Assembly: GCA_028699715.1 (NCBI GenBank)
Contig: JAQVUC010000097.1
Coordinates: 1 to 5,384, forward strand
Length of the DNA stretch: 5,384 nucleotides
Reading direction: 5' to 3'
Source of the DNA: Anaerolineaceae bacterium
GTDB lineage: Bacteria; Chloroflexota; Anaerolineae; Anaerolineales; Anaerolineaceae
Shown: positions 1 to 5,384 of the stretch, piece by piece
How positions within the stretch are numbered: position 1 is the first letter of the stretch
Layout of the letters: each line of letters starts with the position of its first letter
The notes under the pieces: generated by a model
The model's database searches: none
The model's input: only the letters and a program-made list of their open reading frames with translations
What the model was told of the DNA's origin: nothing
Made by a program: the position numbers and the translations under genes

Positions 1-834
1 CATATTGGCCTGGCGGCCCTTTCCAAACAAATCTGTCCTGACAAAGTTTTTGCTCATTTTCGCGTCCAGCACTGAGTAATTCCAATCCAGATTTGCGTCT
101 TGCTCGAGCCGGGCTACCTCATGGGTGATGTTCCAGGTCCCAGATGAAAAGAGCTGTTTTTGATCCAGGTGTAATCGGGCATTGGGACCAACAATAACGT
201 TTGTGACCCCGTTGTGGAAGCCTTCTGACTGCCCTGTTTCGGTGCTAAATTCAAGTTCAATCTTCGCGCTGGCGCCTTCTTCAAGCCAAATCACCGAGCG
301 GCTAAAAAAGGCTTTATTTTCCAGATTAAGCTTTAGTTTGACTTGATAGACACCCTCCAATTCAACGTTTTTCGGCAGGTAAATCACCAATCCATCGCTT
401 GCCAACGCTGTCGCCAGGCTGGCAAACTTACCGTCTTTAGCGGGCATATTTACTGACAAAAGTTTTTCCGCCAGTTGCGGCTTATGAGCCAGAAGTTCTT
501 TCAAGCTTGTAAACAATACTCCTTCAGGCAAGGCTGGAGTCGTACTTAGTTCCGTATCCTCGTCAGAGTAAAACAAAAGTTCTTTTTCTACTTGGTCAGC
601 TTGATGGACCACTTGCAAGGCGTCCAATCGCATAGCTCTGAAGTCCATCCAGCGCCAACTCTCATCTTTGCGATCAGGGAAGTTGGTTACTTTCGCATTT
701 TTCCAGGCTTGCTCCAAAGCTGGTCTTAAAGCTTGGGGCCAGTCAGTCAAATGATCGTTAAAAAGGTCATCCCAAGTTGTTGGCAGACTCTTTTCGGCAA
801 AAATTTGGTAGGGGTTCAATCCGTTGTTTTCCAT
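1..834 (-). CDS. sufD: Fe-S cluster assembly protein SufD (partial, C-terminus beyond window)
   Basis: The minus-strand frame is open from the ATG at 834 to the window edge, giving 278 residues; SufD proteins are usually about 420-440 residues, so roughly the last third is missing. Residues 52-61 read FPDRKDESWR, the family's typical N-terminal motif (FPTRK.E.WR-like). Residues 136-159 (KFASLATAL...IYLPKNVEL) parallel SufB residues 177-200 (KFAALNSAV...VYVPKGVKV), the entry to the beta-helix core shared by these paralogs. SufD pairs with SufB and SufC in the cytoplasmic SufBCD scaffold and is needed for iron loading in E. coli. The catalytically important C-terminal His known in E. coli SufD would lie outside the window. 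The start follows the sufB stop after three bases (TAA AAA ATG), with GGTAGG inside the end of sufB as a weak ribosome site, so translational coupling is likely. The assignment is secure from motif plus context. Confidence 0.95.
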   Translation of the reverse strand, partial: MENNGLNPYQIFAEKSLPTTWDDLFNDHLTDWPQALRPALEQAWKNAKVTNFPDRKDESWRWMDFRAMRLDALQVVHQADQVEKELLFYSDEDTELSTTPALPEGVLFTSLKELLAHKPQLAEKLLSVNMPAKDGKFASLATALASDGLVIYLPKNVELEGVYQVKLKLNLENKAFFSRSVIWLEEGASAKIELEFSTETGQSEGFHNGVTNVIVGPNARLHLDQKQLFSSGTWNITHEVARLEQDANLDWNYSVLDAKMSKNFVRTDLFGKGRQANM

Positions 835-837
835 TTT

Positions 838-2253
838 TTAGCCTACCGATCCAACCATCTGAAGCTGGATAAGTTTATTCATTTCCACCGCGTACTCCAT
901 CGGCAGTTCCTTGACCAGCGGTTCAATGAACCCCGAAACGATCATGGTTGTAGCCTGTTCTTCGCTCAGCCCACGGCTGGTCAAATAAAACAGCTGTTCT
1001 TCTCCAACTTTACTCACAGAAGCCTCATGCCCAATGCTGACATGCTCTGAGCCCGTATCTATAGTCGGCCAGGTGTCTGTGCGTGATTCAGGATCGAGCA
1101 GTAAGGCATCGCAAACCACATTGGATTTGACATTTTTTAAATTGCGGGCTACTTTGACCAAACCTCGATAAGAAGCTTGTCCATCACCGCGGGAAATCGA
1201 CTTTGACGTGATTTTGCTGCTTGTATTGGAGGCAAAATGAACCATTTTTGAGCCGGCATCCTGAATTTGACCGGGTCCCGCAAAGGCCACCGAGAGCATC
1301 TCACCGTGGGCTCCCTCACCGCGCAAATAACAGGAGGGATATTTCATGGTAACTTTTGATCCCAGGTTGGCATCGACCCACTCCATGGTCCCATTTTCAA
1401 AAACCGACGCGCGTTGGGTCACCAAATTGTAAACATTGGTAGACCAGTTTTGAATGGTCGTATAACGCACCCGGGCGTCCTTTTTGACAACGATTTCAAT
1501 CACACCACTGTGATAGGATTCGGTTGTATAGGTGGGGGCGGTACAGCCTTCAACGTAATGAACCTGTGAACCTTCATCAGCAATGATCAGGGTTCGTTCA
1601 AACTGACCGATACTGGCATTATTCAATCTGAAATAGGCCTGCAGAGGCAAGTCAACCTTGACCCCCTTGGGCACGTAAACGAAAGAGCCGCCAGACCAGA
1701 CAGCACTGTTGAGGGCGGCAAACTTGTTGTCCTGGATGGGAACAACGGTAGAAAAATATTCTTTGAAAAGGTCAGGATATTCTTTTAAGCCATTCTCGAT
1801 GCTTAGAAAAATTACACCCTGTTTTTCCAGAGCTTCATTGATGTTGTGATAGACCATCTCGGAGTCGTATTGAGCACCGACCCCAGCCAAATACTTTTGT
1901 TCGGCTTCAGGGATACCCAGGCGATCAAAGGTGTTCTTGATGGAATCAGGTACATCGTCCCAGGACTTGCGGTCAATTTCTTCTGGTCGGACGTAAAAGA
2001 AAATCTCATCCAGGTTTAATCCGCTCAAATCCGGACCCCAGGAGGGCATCGGACGCTGAATAAAATGCCGGTACGCTTTCAGGCGAAACTCGAGCATCCA
2101 TTCGGGTTCTTCTTTGAATGCAGAGATTTGTCTGACTACTTCCTCGTCAAGGCCCTTGCGACTTTTGAAACTTGACCTGTCCGGATCACTAAATCCGTAA
2201 CCGTAATCATCTCCAAGGCGTGATAAAAAGTTCTTTTCTACCGTTTCAGTCAT
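838..2253 (-). CDS. sufB: Fe-S cluster assembly scaffold protein SufB
   Basis: A complete 471-residue protein, normal length for SufB, the scaffold subunit on which Fe-S clusters form in the SufBCD complex. Visible landmarks are the N-terminal [11 protein letters not shown] (18-28), the YVPKGVKV strand (193-200), EGCTAP with Cys236, TIQNWS with Gln268 and Trp270, [19 protein letters not shown] with Cys381, and [17 protein letters not shown] with His409-Glu410. By a constant offset of 24 I equate Cys381, His409 and Glu410 with the E. coli cluster-assembly residues Cys405, His433 and Glu434; this alignment is from memory. Only three cysteines exist (236, 308, 381), so the CxxCxxxC motif of E. 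coli SufB is absent, as in many Gram-positive-type SufB proteins. The ATG at 2253 has AAGGG (2258-2262) four bases upstream and lies 9 bases after the sufC stop. It is the middle gene of sufCBD. Confidence 0.97.
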   Translation of the reverse strand: MTETVEKNFLSRLGDDYGYGFSDPDRSSFKSRKGLDEEVVRQISAFKEEPEWMLEFRLKAYRHFIQRPMPSWGPDLSGLNLDEIFFYVRPEEIDRKSWDDVPDSIKNTFDRLGIPEAEQKYLAGVGAQYDSEMVYHNINEALEKQGVIFLSIENGLKEYPDLFKEYFSTVVPIQDNKFAALNSAVWSGGSFVYVPKGVKVDLPLQAYFRLNNASIGQFERTLIIADEGSQVHYVEGCTAPTYTTESYHSGVIEIVVKKDARVRYTTIQNWSTNVYNLVTQRASVFENGTMEWVDANLGSKVTMKYPSCYLRGEGAHGEMLSVAFAGPGQIQDAGSKMVHFASNTSSKITSKSISRGDGQASYRGLVKVARNLKNVKSNVVCDALLLDPESRTDTWPTIDTGSEHVSIGHEASVSKVGEEQLFYLTSRGLSEEQATTMIVSGFIEPLVKELPMEYAVEMNKLIQLQMVGSVG

Positions 2254-2262
2254 ACAGCCCTT

Positions 2263-3051
2263 CTATGCTTTTTGAAGATCGACTTCGATTGGATCGAATT
2301 CGTCCCTCACCCAATCATAGCCGTGCTCTTCAAGCTTCAGGGCTAATTCCGGACCACCAGTCTCAACGATTTTTCCGTCAAAAAGAATGTGGACAAAATC
2401 CGGTTTAATGTAATTCAGCATGCGCTGGTAGTGAGTGATAACCAGAACACCCAAATTGTCGCCAGCCAGAGAATTTACACCTTCAGAAACAATTCGAATC
2501 GCGTCAATATCAAGACCGGAATCGGTCTCGTCTAATATTGCAAACTTGGGTTCAAGCATGGCCAGTTGTAAGATCTCAGCCCGTTTTTTCTCTCCCCCGG
2601 AGAAGCCATCATTCAGGTAACGTCCGCCAAAAGCATGATCCATTTTCAACAGATCCATGGTGGCTTTCATCTTTTTCCGAAATTCAACCAAAGACATACC
2701 CTTGGATTCAGGGTCAATGGCTTTGAGTTTGGCGTTGACTGCCACCCGCAAAAAGTTAGCTAAAGTCACTCCCGGGATTGCTACAGGATATTGGAAAGCA
2801 AGAAAAATGCCCAGGTGAGACCTTTCTTCAGTTGAAAACTCCGAAATATCGACACCGTCGATCAGCACCTGACCTTGGGTTATTTCATAATTTGGATGAC
2901 CCATAATAGCGTTGGAAAGGGATGATTTACCCGTTCCATTGGGTCCCATCAATGCGTGAACCTCACCGGTATTGATGACCAGATCCAAACCTTTGATGAT
3001 TTCTTTTCCATCCACTCCAACATGAAGATTTTTGATTTCTAAACGTGACAT
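2263..3051 (-). CDS. sufC: Fe-S cluster assembly ATPase SufC
   Basis: A complete 262-residue ABC-type ATPase; SufC is typically about 250 residues. It powers conformational change of the soluble SufBCD complex and is not a membrane transporter; no membrane segments are visible. The ABC motifs occur in order: Walker A GPNGTGKSS (36-44, ending in Ser rather than the commoner Thr), Q-loop AFQYP with Gln87, signature FSGGEKKR (150-157), Walker B FAILDETD with Asp174 and Glu175, D-loop SGLD (178-181) and switch His207 in VITHYQR. The signature followed by AEILQLAMLEPKFAILDETD and the SGLDIDA loop are characteristic of SufC rather than of transport ATPases. The ATG at 3051 is preceded by AAGGAT (3055-3060), three bases away. 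It is the first gene of the operon, about 40 bases downstream of the predicted transcription start. The stop codon is TAG. Confidence 0.97.
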   Translation of the reverse strand: MSRLEIKNLHVGVDGKEIIKGLDLVINTGEVHALMGPNGTGKSSLSNAIMGHPNYEITQGQVLIDGVDISEFSTEERSHLGIFLAFQYPVAIPGVTLANFLRVAVNAKLKAIDPESKGMSLVEFRKKMKATMDLLKMDHAFGGRYLNDGFSGGEKKRAEILQLAMLEPKFAILDETDSGLDIDAIRIVSEGVNSLAGDNLGVLVITHYQRMLNYIKPDFVHILFDGKIVETGGPELALKLEEHGYDWVRDEFDPIEVDLQKA

Positions 3052-3097
3052 ACGATCCTTTTTAAATCTGCTTTTTTGCTTTTATTTTTGCATCGGG

Positions 3098-3126
3098 ATT
3101 ATAGCAGACCGACGAGACGAAGTCAA
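3098..3126 (-). promoter_or_regulatory. sigma70-type promoter of the sufCBD operon
   Basis: On the minus strand a -35 box TTGACT (3121-3126) is separated by exactly 17 bases from a perfect -10 box TATAAT (3098-3103), which is also preceded by TGC, an extended -10. Transcription would start near 3091, giving a leader of about 40 bases before sufC. The stretch upstream of the -35 box (about 3127-3165) is almost pure A/T and could act as an UP element. The spacer holds a tandem GACGA GACGA (plus strand 3111-3120). No recognisable IscR or SufR site was identified by eye. Confidence 0.8.
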
Positions 3127-3178
3127 TTTTTTATATAATTTTTTAGTTTATTAACAATATTTGGCGCATTAGACATTT

Positions 3179-3208
3179 TTAGGAACCTACACCTTTCTAA
3201 TGTATAAT
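3179..3208 (+). promoter_or_regulatory. probable promoter of the LysM gene and its downstream partner
   Basis: A perfect -10 hexamer TATAAT lies at 3203-3208 on the plus strand. The best -35 match at 18-base spacing is TTAGGA (3179-3184), only three of six consensus bases, so the promoter may be weak or activator-dependent. Transcription would start around 3214-3215, at the foot of the inverted repeat described separately, with a leader of about 70 bases. The position in the divergent gap and the lack of a better candidate closer to the gene support the call. Confidence 0.5.
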
Positions 3209-3213
3209 TCTGA

Positions 3214-3245
3214 ACGTGTAAGGCAAAATACCAATCCTTACATGT
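3214..3245 (+). repeat. 10-bp inverted repeat / stem-loop in the 5' leader
   Basis: ACGTGTAAGG (3214-3223) pairs with CCTTACATGT (3236-3245) around a 12-base loop: ten consecutive pairs, one of them G-T. It begins at the predicted transcription start and ends about 24 bases before the Shine-Dalgarno sequence at 3269-3274. As RNA it would cap the 5' end of the message with a hairpin, a configuration known to stabilise some bacterial mRNAs. As DNA it has the form of a two-fold operator. No U-tract follows, so it is not a terminator. The choice between these roles is inference. Confidence 0.6.
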
Positions 3246-3282
3246 AAAGCCATACAAACAAAAATGATAAGGAGAATTAAAC

Positions 3283-3834
3283 ATGGCAGAAGAAAAGAAA
3301 GGTCTTTTTGACAAATTATTTGGGAAGAAAGACGTAAAAGAAAACGTTGAAGAAGTAGCGAAAGACGTTAAAGAATCTGTAAAAGATGCGGCTTCAGACG
3401 TCAAGTCACAAGCTGAAATTGCTGCAGAAAACGCCAAACGTGTTGCTGAAGCAGCCCAGAAAAAAGCAGAATCTGAAGCCCGTAAAGCTGAATACGAAGC
3501 AAAAAAAGTGGCTCAGGAAGCTCGCGAAAAAATAGAAGAAGCCAAAGAAGCTGCCAAAGAAAAGGCAGAAGAATTAGCTGAAAAACGTGAAGTCATCAGC
3601 AAACGTGACTTAATTGAAAAAGAAGTCGCTGGAAAAGCGGCCTACATCGATTCCTACACTGTCACCGCAGATGATACGCTCAGCCACATCGCAGCCCGAT
3701 TTTACGGCAAAGCTACTCCCCCTTACTACAAGTTGATCTACGAACACAACAAAGAAGTTATCGGCGACAACATGAACATCATCATTCCTGGTCAGGTCTT
3801 ACGGATCCCAGCCTTACCTGATGATTTGAAATAA
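3283..3834 (+). CDS. Cytoplasmic LysM-domain protein with long charged helical N-terminus
   Basis: A 183-residue protein. Residues 7-15 (GLFDKLFGK) form a short amphipathic segment. Residues 16-104 are almost entirely Ala, Lys, Glu, Val, Asp, Arg and Gln, with no proline or glycine: a long charged helix or coiled coil, LEA- or apolipoprotein-like in composition. Residues 123-175 are a LysM domain running from SYTVTADDTLSHIAARFYG to PGQVLRIP, of the variety with a longer middle (YYKLIYEHNKEVI) also seen in E. coli Kbp/YgaU. LysM usually binds glycan polymers, but there is no signal peptide or membrane segment, so a cytoplasmic location is expected; in Kbp, also cytoplasmic, the LysM domain accompanies a potassium-binding BON domain, which is absent here. 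The ATG is preceded by AAGGAG (3269-3274) at eight bases, a strong site. It is the first gene of a two-gene unit with the repeat protein downstream. The biological role is unknown. Confidence 0.9.
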   Translation: MAEEKKGLFDKLFGKKDVKENVEEVAKDVKESVKDAASDVKSQAEIAAENAKRVAEAAQKKAESEARKAEYEAKKVAQEAREKIEEAKEAAKEKAEELAEKREVISKRDLIEKEVAGKAAYIDSYTVTADDTLSHIAARFYGKATPPYYKLIYEHNKEVIGDNMNIIIPGQVLRIPALPDDLK

Positions 3835-3836
3835 GC

Positions 3837-3840
3837 AGGA
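3837..3840 (+). promoter_or_regulatory. Shine-Dalgarno site deciding the start at 3850
   Basis: AGGA lies nine bases before the ATG at 3850 but directly abuts an in-frame TTG at 3841. The spacing favours the ATG, making the product 322 residues and removing three N-terminal residues from the longest open frame. Confidence 0.65.
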
Positions 3841-3849
3841 TTGCTTAGC

Positions 3850-4818
3850 ATGACTCAGGAACTTAACCTAAGCAGCATTTTTGAAGAAGTAACCAAGGTG
3901 CTTGCTGCTCATCGACAAGAATTAAATGACGTGGATGAGTACAACCACAACCACGGCAGCAACATGGTTCATACTTTCGATTTGATCCAAAAAGCGGTTG
4001 CCAGTAAAGAAGATCAACCCATCTCAGATCAACTCGACTATGCCAGCCGTGTATTGAGCGAACAAAGTAATAGTGGTTCCGCAAAGCTTTATGCTGACGG
4101 ACTCTCCCGAGCTTCCCAACAATTTGTTGGAAAAAGCTTGAATCCTGCCACGGCGGGGACCCTCATCAATGCGATGATGGGTGTTGAACCGACTGAAGAA
4201 CGTGGTGGTGGAGATTTACTTTCCTCCTTGCTCGGATCTTTAACACAGGGTCAGGCAAAGGAAGAACCCCAATCCCCTGCCCCCACCCAGCCAAACGACC
4301 TCTTAGGCTCTTTGATTGGGTCTTTGGGCAATCAACAGCAAGCTGCTCCCGCGCCACAACAGCCAGATGATCTCTTGAGTACATTGTTAGGCGGTCTTGG
4401 CAATCAGCAGCAAGCGGCTCCGGTACAGGAGCAGCCAAATGATTTGCTTGGCTCTCTCTTAGGCGGTTTGGGAAACCAACAACAAAGCCAACCAGAAACC
4501 GGAGATTTGTTAGGCAGCCTGCTTGGCGGTCTGACAGGTTCGGGCTCTTCACAGCCAAGTTCTGGTGGCGGTGCAGCTGATTTGATTTCCAGCCTTCTTG
4601 GCGGACAATCTTCAGCTAGTCAGTCATCTGGATTGGACGGCAAAGACCTGTTATCTCTTGGCCTGGCATATTTTGCGGCCAAACAAAGCGGTCAGTCAAA
4701 CCTGGGCGCGATTATGCAGGCTCTTGGTTCTGCCAGTCCTTTCGGCAAAAGCCGGGATCGGCAGCAATCCGGTGCTTTGGTGATCGACACCATCATGAAT
4801 TTGTTGGGCAGTCGCTGA
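3850..4818 (+). CDS. Degenerate DhaL/DAK2-like domain protein with tandem DLLGSLLGGLGNQQQ repeats
   Basis: A 322-residue protein of unknown function. Residues about 5-112 resemble the DhaL/DAK2 nucleotide-binding helical domain: VDEYNHNHGSNM (28-39) sits where DhaL has a LDAxIGDGDHGxNM-type motif, and GSAKLYADGLSRAS (76-89) resembles the second conserved loop (GASGxLYGxxxxRAA). The aspartates that hold Mg-ADP in DhaL appear as Asn32 and Asn34, so kinase-type chemistry is unlikely. Residues 121-260 are six diverged repeats of DLL.SLLGGLGNQQQ, with Asp at 122, 150, 174, 198, 219 and 244, linked by Gln/Pro/Ala or Ser/Gly segments. Residues 261-322 form a more ordinary hydrophobic helical tail ending VIDTIMNLLGSR. 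There is no signal peptide, and the Leu/Gly blocks are too short to be membrane spans. It begins 15 bases after the LysM gene stop, so co-transcription is likely. The DAK2 relationship was seen by eye and needs a profile search; the gene itself is secure. Confidence 0.88.
   Translation: MTQELNLSSIFEEVTKVLAAHRQELNDVDEYNHNHGSNMVHTFDLIQKAVASKEDQPISDQLDYASRVLSEQSNSGSAKLYADGLSRASQQFVGKSLNPATAGTLINAMMGVEPTEERGGGDLLSSLLGSLTQGQAKEEPQSPAPTQPNDLLGSLIGSLGNQQQAAPAPQQPDDLLSTLLGGLGNQQQAAPVQEQPNDLLGSLLGGLGNQQQSQPETGDLLGSLLGGLTGSGSSQPSSGGGAADLISSLLGGQSSASQSSGLDGKDLLSLGLAYFAAKQSGQSNLGAIMQALGSASPFGKSRDRQQSGALVIDTIMNLLGSR
4210..4629 (+). repeat. In-gene tandem repeats, about 72-bp unit
   Basis: Six copies of a Leu/Gly-rich block recur with Asp-to-Asp distances of 28, 24, 24, 21 and 25 residues. 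The central copies keep DNA similarity: GGCAATCAACAGCAAGCTGC at 4327-4346 and GGCAATCAGCAGCAAGCGGC at 4399-4418 differ at two of twenty bases, exactly 72 bp apart. Outer copies match mainly at the protein level, which suggests growth from the middle by slippage or unequal recombination. Confidence 0.85.
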
Positions 4819-4846
4819 TAAATAGCGAAAACCTAAAAACTTAGAC

Positions 4847-4877
4847 AAAAAAACCCCGTTTAAAAACGGGGTTTTTT
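4847..4877. terminator. Bidirectional intrinsic terminator between convergent genes
   Basis: CCCCGTTT (4854-4861) and AAACGGGG (4864-4871) form a GC-capped stem. Seven A residues precede it (4847-4853) and six T residues follow it (4872-4877), so a U-tract is produced on either strand. It lies 28 bases after the stop of the repeat protein and 18 bases beyond the stop of the helix-hairpin-helix gene, and would end both transcripts. Confidence 0.93.
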
Positions 4878-4895
4878 GTACTTGCCTATTTAATT

Positions 4896-5300
4896 TTAGT
4901 AGAAAACGCCACGAGGCATATCTTTAGCCTGATGAACCCAATTCTCAACCATCTTCTGTGAGGGAGGACGGCGAACGAGCTTCTTGGTCTCATTGGTTTC
5001 CATGATCTTTTTGAAGAGGTTCTCAGGATTGCGTGTGGCTAATTCCACGACTGTATCCACGCCAGCTTCCTCAAGCAAGTCAGAATATTCTTCTGCAACG
5101 CCCTTGATTCGATAGAGATCGGCATGGTTTACCCATTCCAAAATCAAACCTTTGTCAATTCCAGTTTTCTCAGCAAGTTCTTCACGACCTTTCGGTTGTT
5201 CCCCTGCTTTGAGTAATTGCGCCACAGATTTAATTCCAATCTCTTGTAATTTTGCAGCGTATTTCGGGCCAATACCCTCGATATCCATAATTTTTGCCAT
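4896..5300 (-). CDS. DUF4332-like tandem helix-hairpin-helix protein
   Basis: A complete 134-residue protein. Residues 5-30 (MDIEGIGPKYAAKLQEIGI...) match the helix-hairpin-helix pattern with a GIGPKYAAKL turn, as in DUF4332 and DNA-binding HhH folds. Residues 63-88 (YRIKGVAEEYSDLLEEAGV...) repeat the same pattern. Each half continues into further helices ending in a similar motif (EWVNHADL at 55-62, NWVHQAKDM at 120-128), so the protein is an internal duplication. HhH units typically contact the DNA backbone without sequence specificity, but the second hairpin has lost the GIG turn (GVA), so only the first may bind DNA. No catalytic domain, signal peptide or membrane segment is visible, and the function of DUF4332 proteins is not established. 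The ATG is preceded by AGGAGA (5305-5310) at four bases. The gene is convergent with the repeat-protein gene and apparently monocistronic. Confidence 0.9.
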   Translation of the reverse strand: MAKIMDIEGIGPKYAAKLQEIGIKSVAQLLKAGEQPKGREELAEKTGIDKGLILEWVNHADLYRIKGVAEEYSDLLEEAGVDTVVELATRNPENLFKKIMETNETKKLVRRPPSQKMVENWVHQAKDMPRGVFY

Positions 5301-5335
5301 ATTTTCTCCTTTTTGTGTAAATGATCACTAAAAAA

Positions 5336-5344
5336 ATTATAGCA
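5336..5344 (-). promoter_or_regulatory. Extended -10 promoter of the helix-hairpin-helix gene
   Basis: The minus strand reads TGCTATAAT, a perfect extended -10 element and identical to the one in the suf promoter. Transcription would start near 5329, about 30 bases before the ATG. No good -35 box is present at 16-18 bases (the nearest is TTAATC at 5361-5366, 19 bases away), which is acceptable for an extended -10 promoter. Confidence 0.65.
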
Positions 5345-5384
5345 TAGAAGCTTAATAAAAGATTAACGTGTATATTCGTCAATC

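Noticed and set aside
733..1050. Plus-strand open frame of 105 codons
   Set aside because: It lies antisense to the sufD start and the sufB end, both strongly supported; the translation has no recognisable domain and no ribosome site.
1812..2009. Minus-strand 65-codon frame inside sufB
   Set aside because: Out-of-frame shadow of sufB with no motif or start signal.
2220..2726. Three short plus-strand frames (2220-2408, 2435-2620, 2538-2726)
   Set aside because: All are antisense to sufC or the sufC-sufB junction, and they overlap one another without ribosome sites.
3134..3139. Second plus-strand TATAAT as a promoter -10 box
   Set aside because: No acceptable -35 lies 16-18 bases upstream, and it sits in an AT-rich tract where such a hexamer is expected by chance.
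3123..3437. Minus-strand 104-codon frame over the divergent promoter region
   Set aside because: Its N-terminal half is the complement of the Lys/Glu/Ala-rich helix (Ser/Phe/Thr-rich as expected) and the rest is AT-rich intergenic DNA containing the promoters.
3863..4084. Minus-strand 73-codon frame
   Set aside because: Antisense shadow of the DAK2-like domain gene, with no start signal.
4166..4558. Minus-strand 130-codon frame
   Set aside because: Antisense to the tandem repeats; its apparent repeats simply mirror the plus-strand repeat units.
4210..4629. Possible CRISPR array or intergenic repeat
   Set aside because: The repeats are in frame within a long coding region, the units diverge at codon level and there are no unique spacers of uniform length.
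4598..4783. Plus-strand 61-codon frame
   Set aside because: Alternative-frame shadow of the C-terminal part of the repeat protein.

Overview
The window reads as a chromosomal segment from a bacterium with intermediate GC content. The genes have strong Shine-Dalgarno sequences and sigma70-type promoters. The suf operon order (sufC-sufB-sufD), a SufB of the Gram-positive/Chloroflexota-like kind, a DUF4332-type protein and a cytoplasmic LysM protein would fit an Anaerolineae-like member of Chloroflexota. That placement rests on family resemblance recalled from memory and is tentative. Nothing indicates a phage, plasmid, insertion sequence or CRISPR array.

Left part (1-3126, minus strand): an iron-sulfur cluster assembly operon read right to left. 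A near-consensus promoter (3098-3126) precedes sufC (ATPase), then sufB (scaffold) 9 bases later, then sufD 3 bases later. SufD runs off the left edge, so 278 N-terminal residues are visible. SufB, SufC and SufD together form the SufBCD scaffold that builds Fe-S clusters. The sulfur-donating partners (SufS and SufU or SufE) are not in view and may lie further left.

Middle (3127-4877, plus strand): a divergently transcribed two-gene unit. The leader carries a 10-bp inverted repeat right after the likely transcription start. The first gene encodes a 183-residue protein with a long charged Ala/Lys/Glu-rich helix and a C-terminal LysM domain, with no signal peptide. The second, 15 bases downstream, encodes a 322-residue protein. 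Its N-terminus resembles a DhaL/DAK2 nucleotide-binding domain whose metal-binding aspartates appear replaced by asparagine, and it is followed by tandem roughly 24-residue repeats around the core DLLGSLLGGLGNQQQ. This pair is the least ordinary part of the window. A symmetrical terminator (4847-4877) closes it.

Right part (4896-5344, minus strand): a convergent gene for a 134-residue protein made of two helix-hairpin-helix repeats (DUF4332-like), with its own extended -10 promoter. It probably shares the bidirectional terminator.
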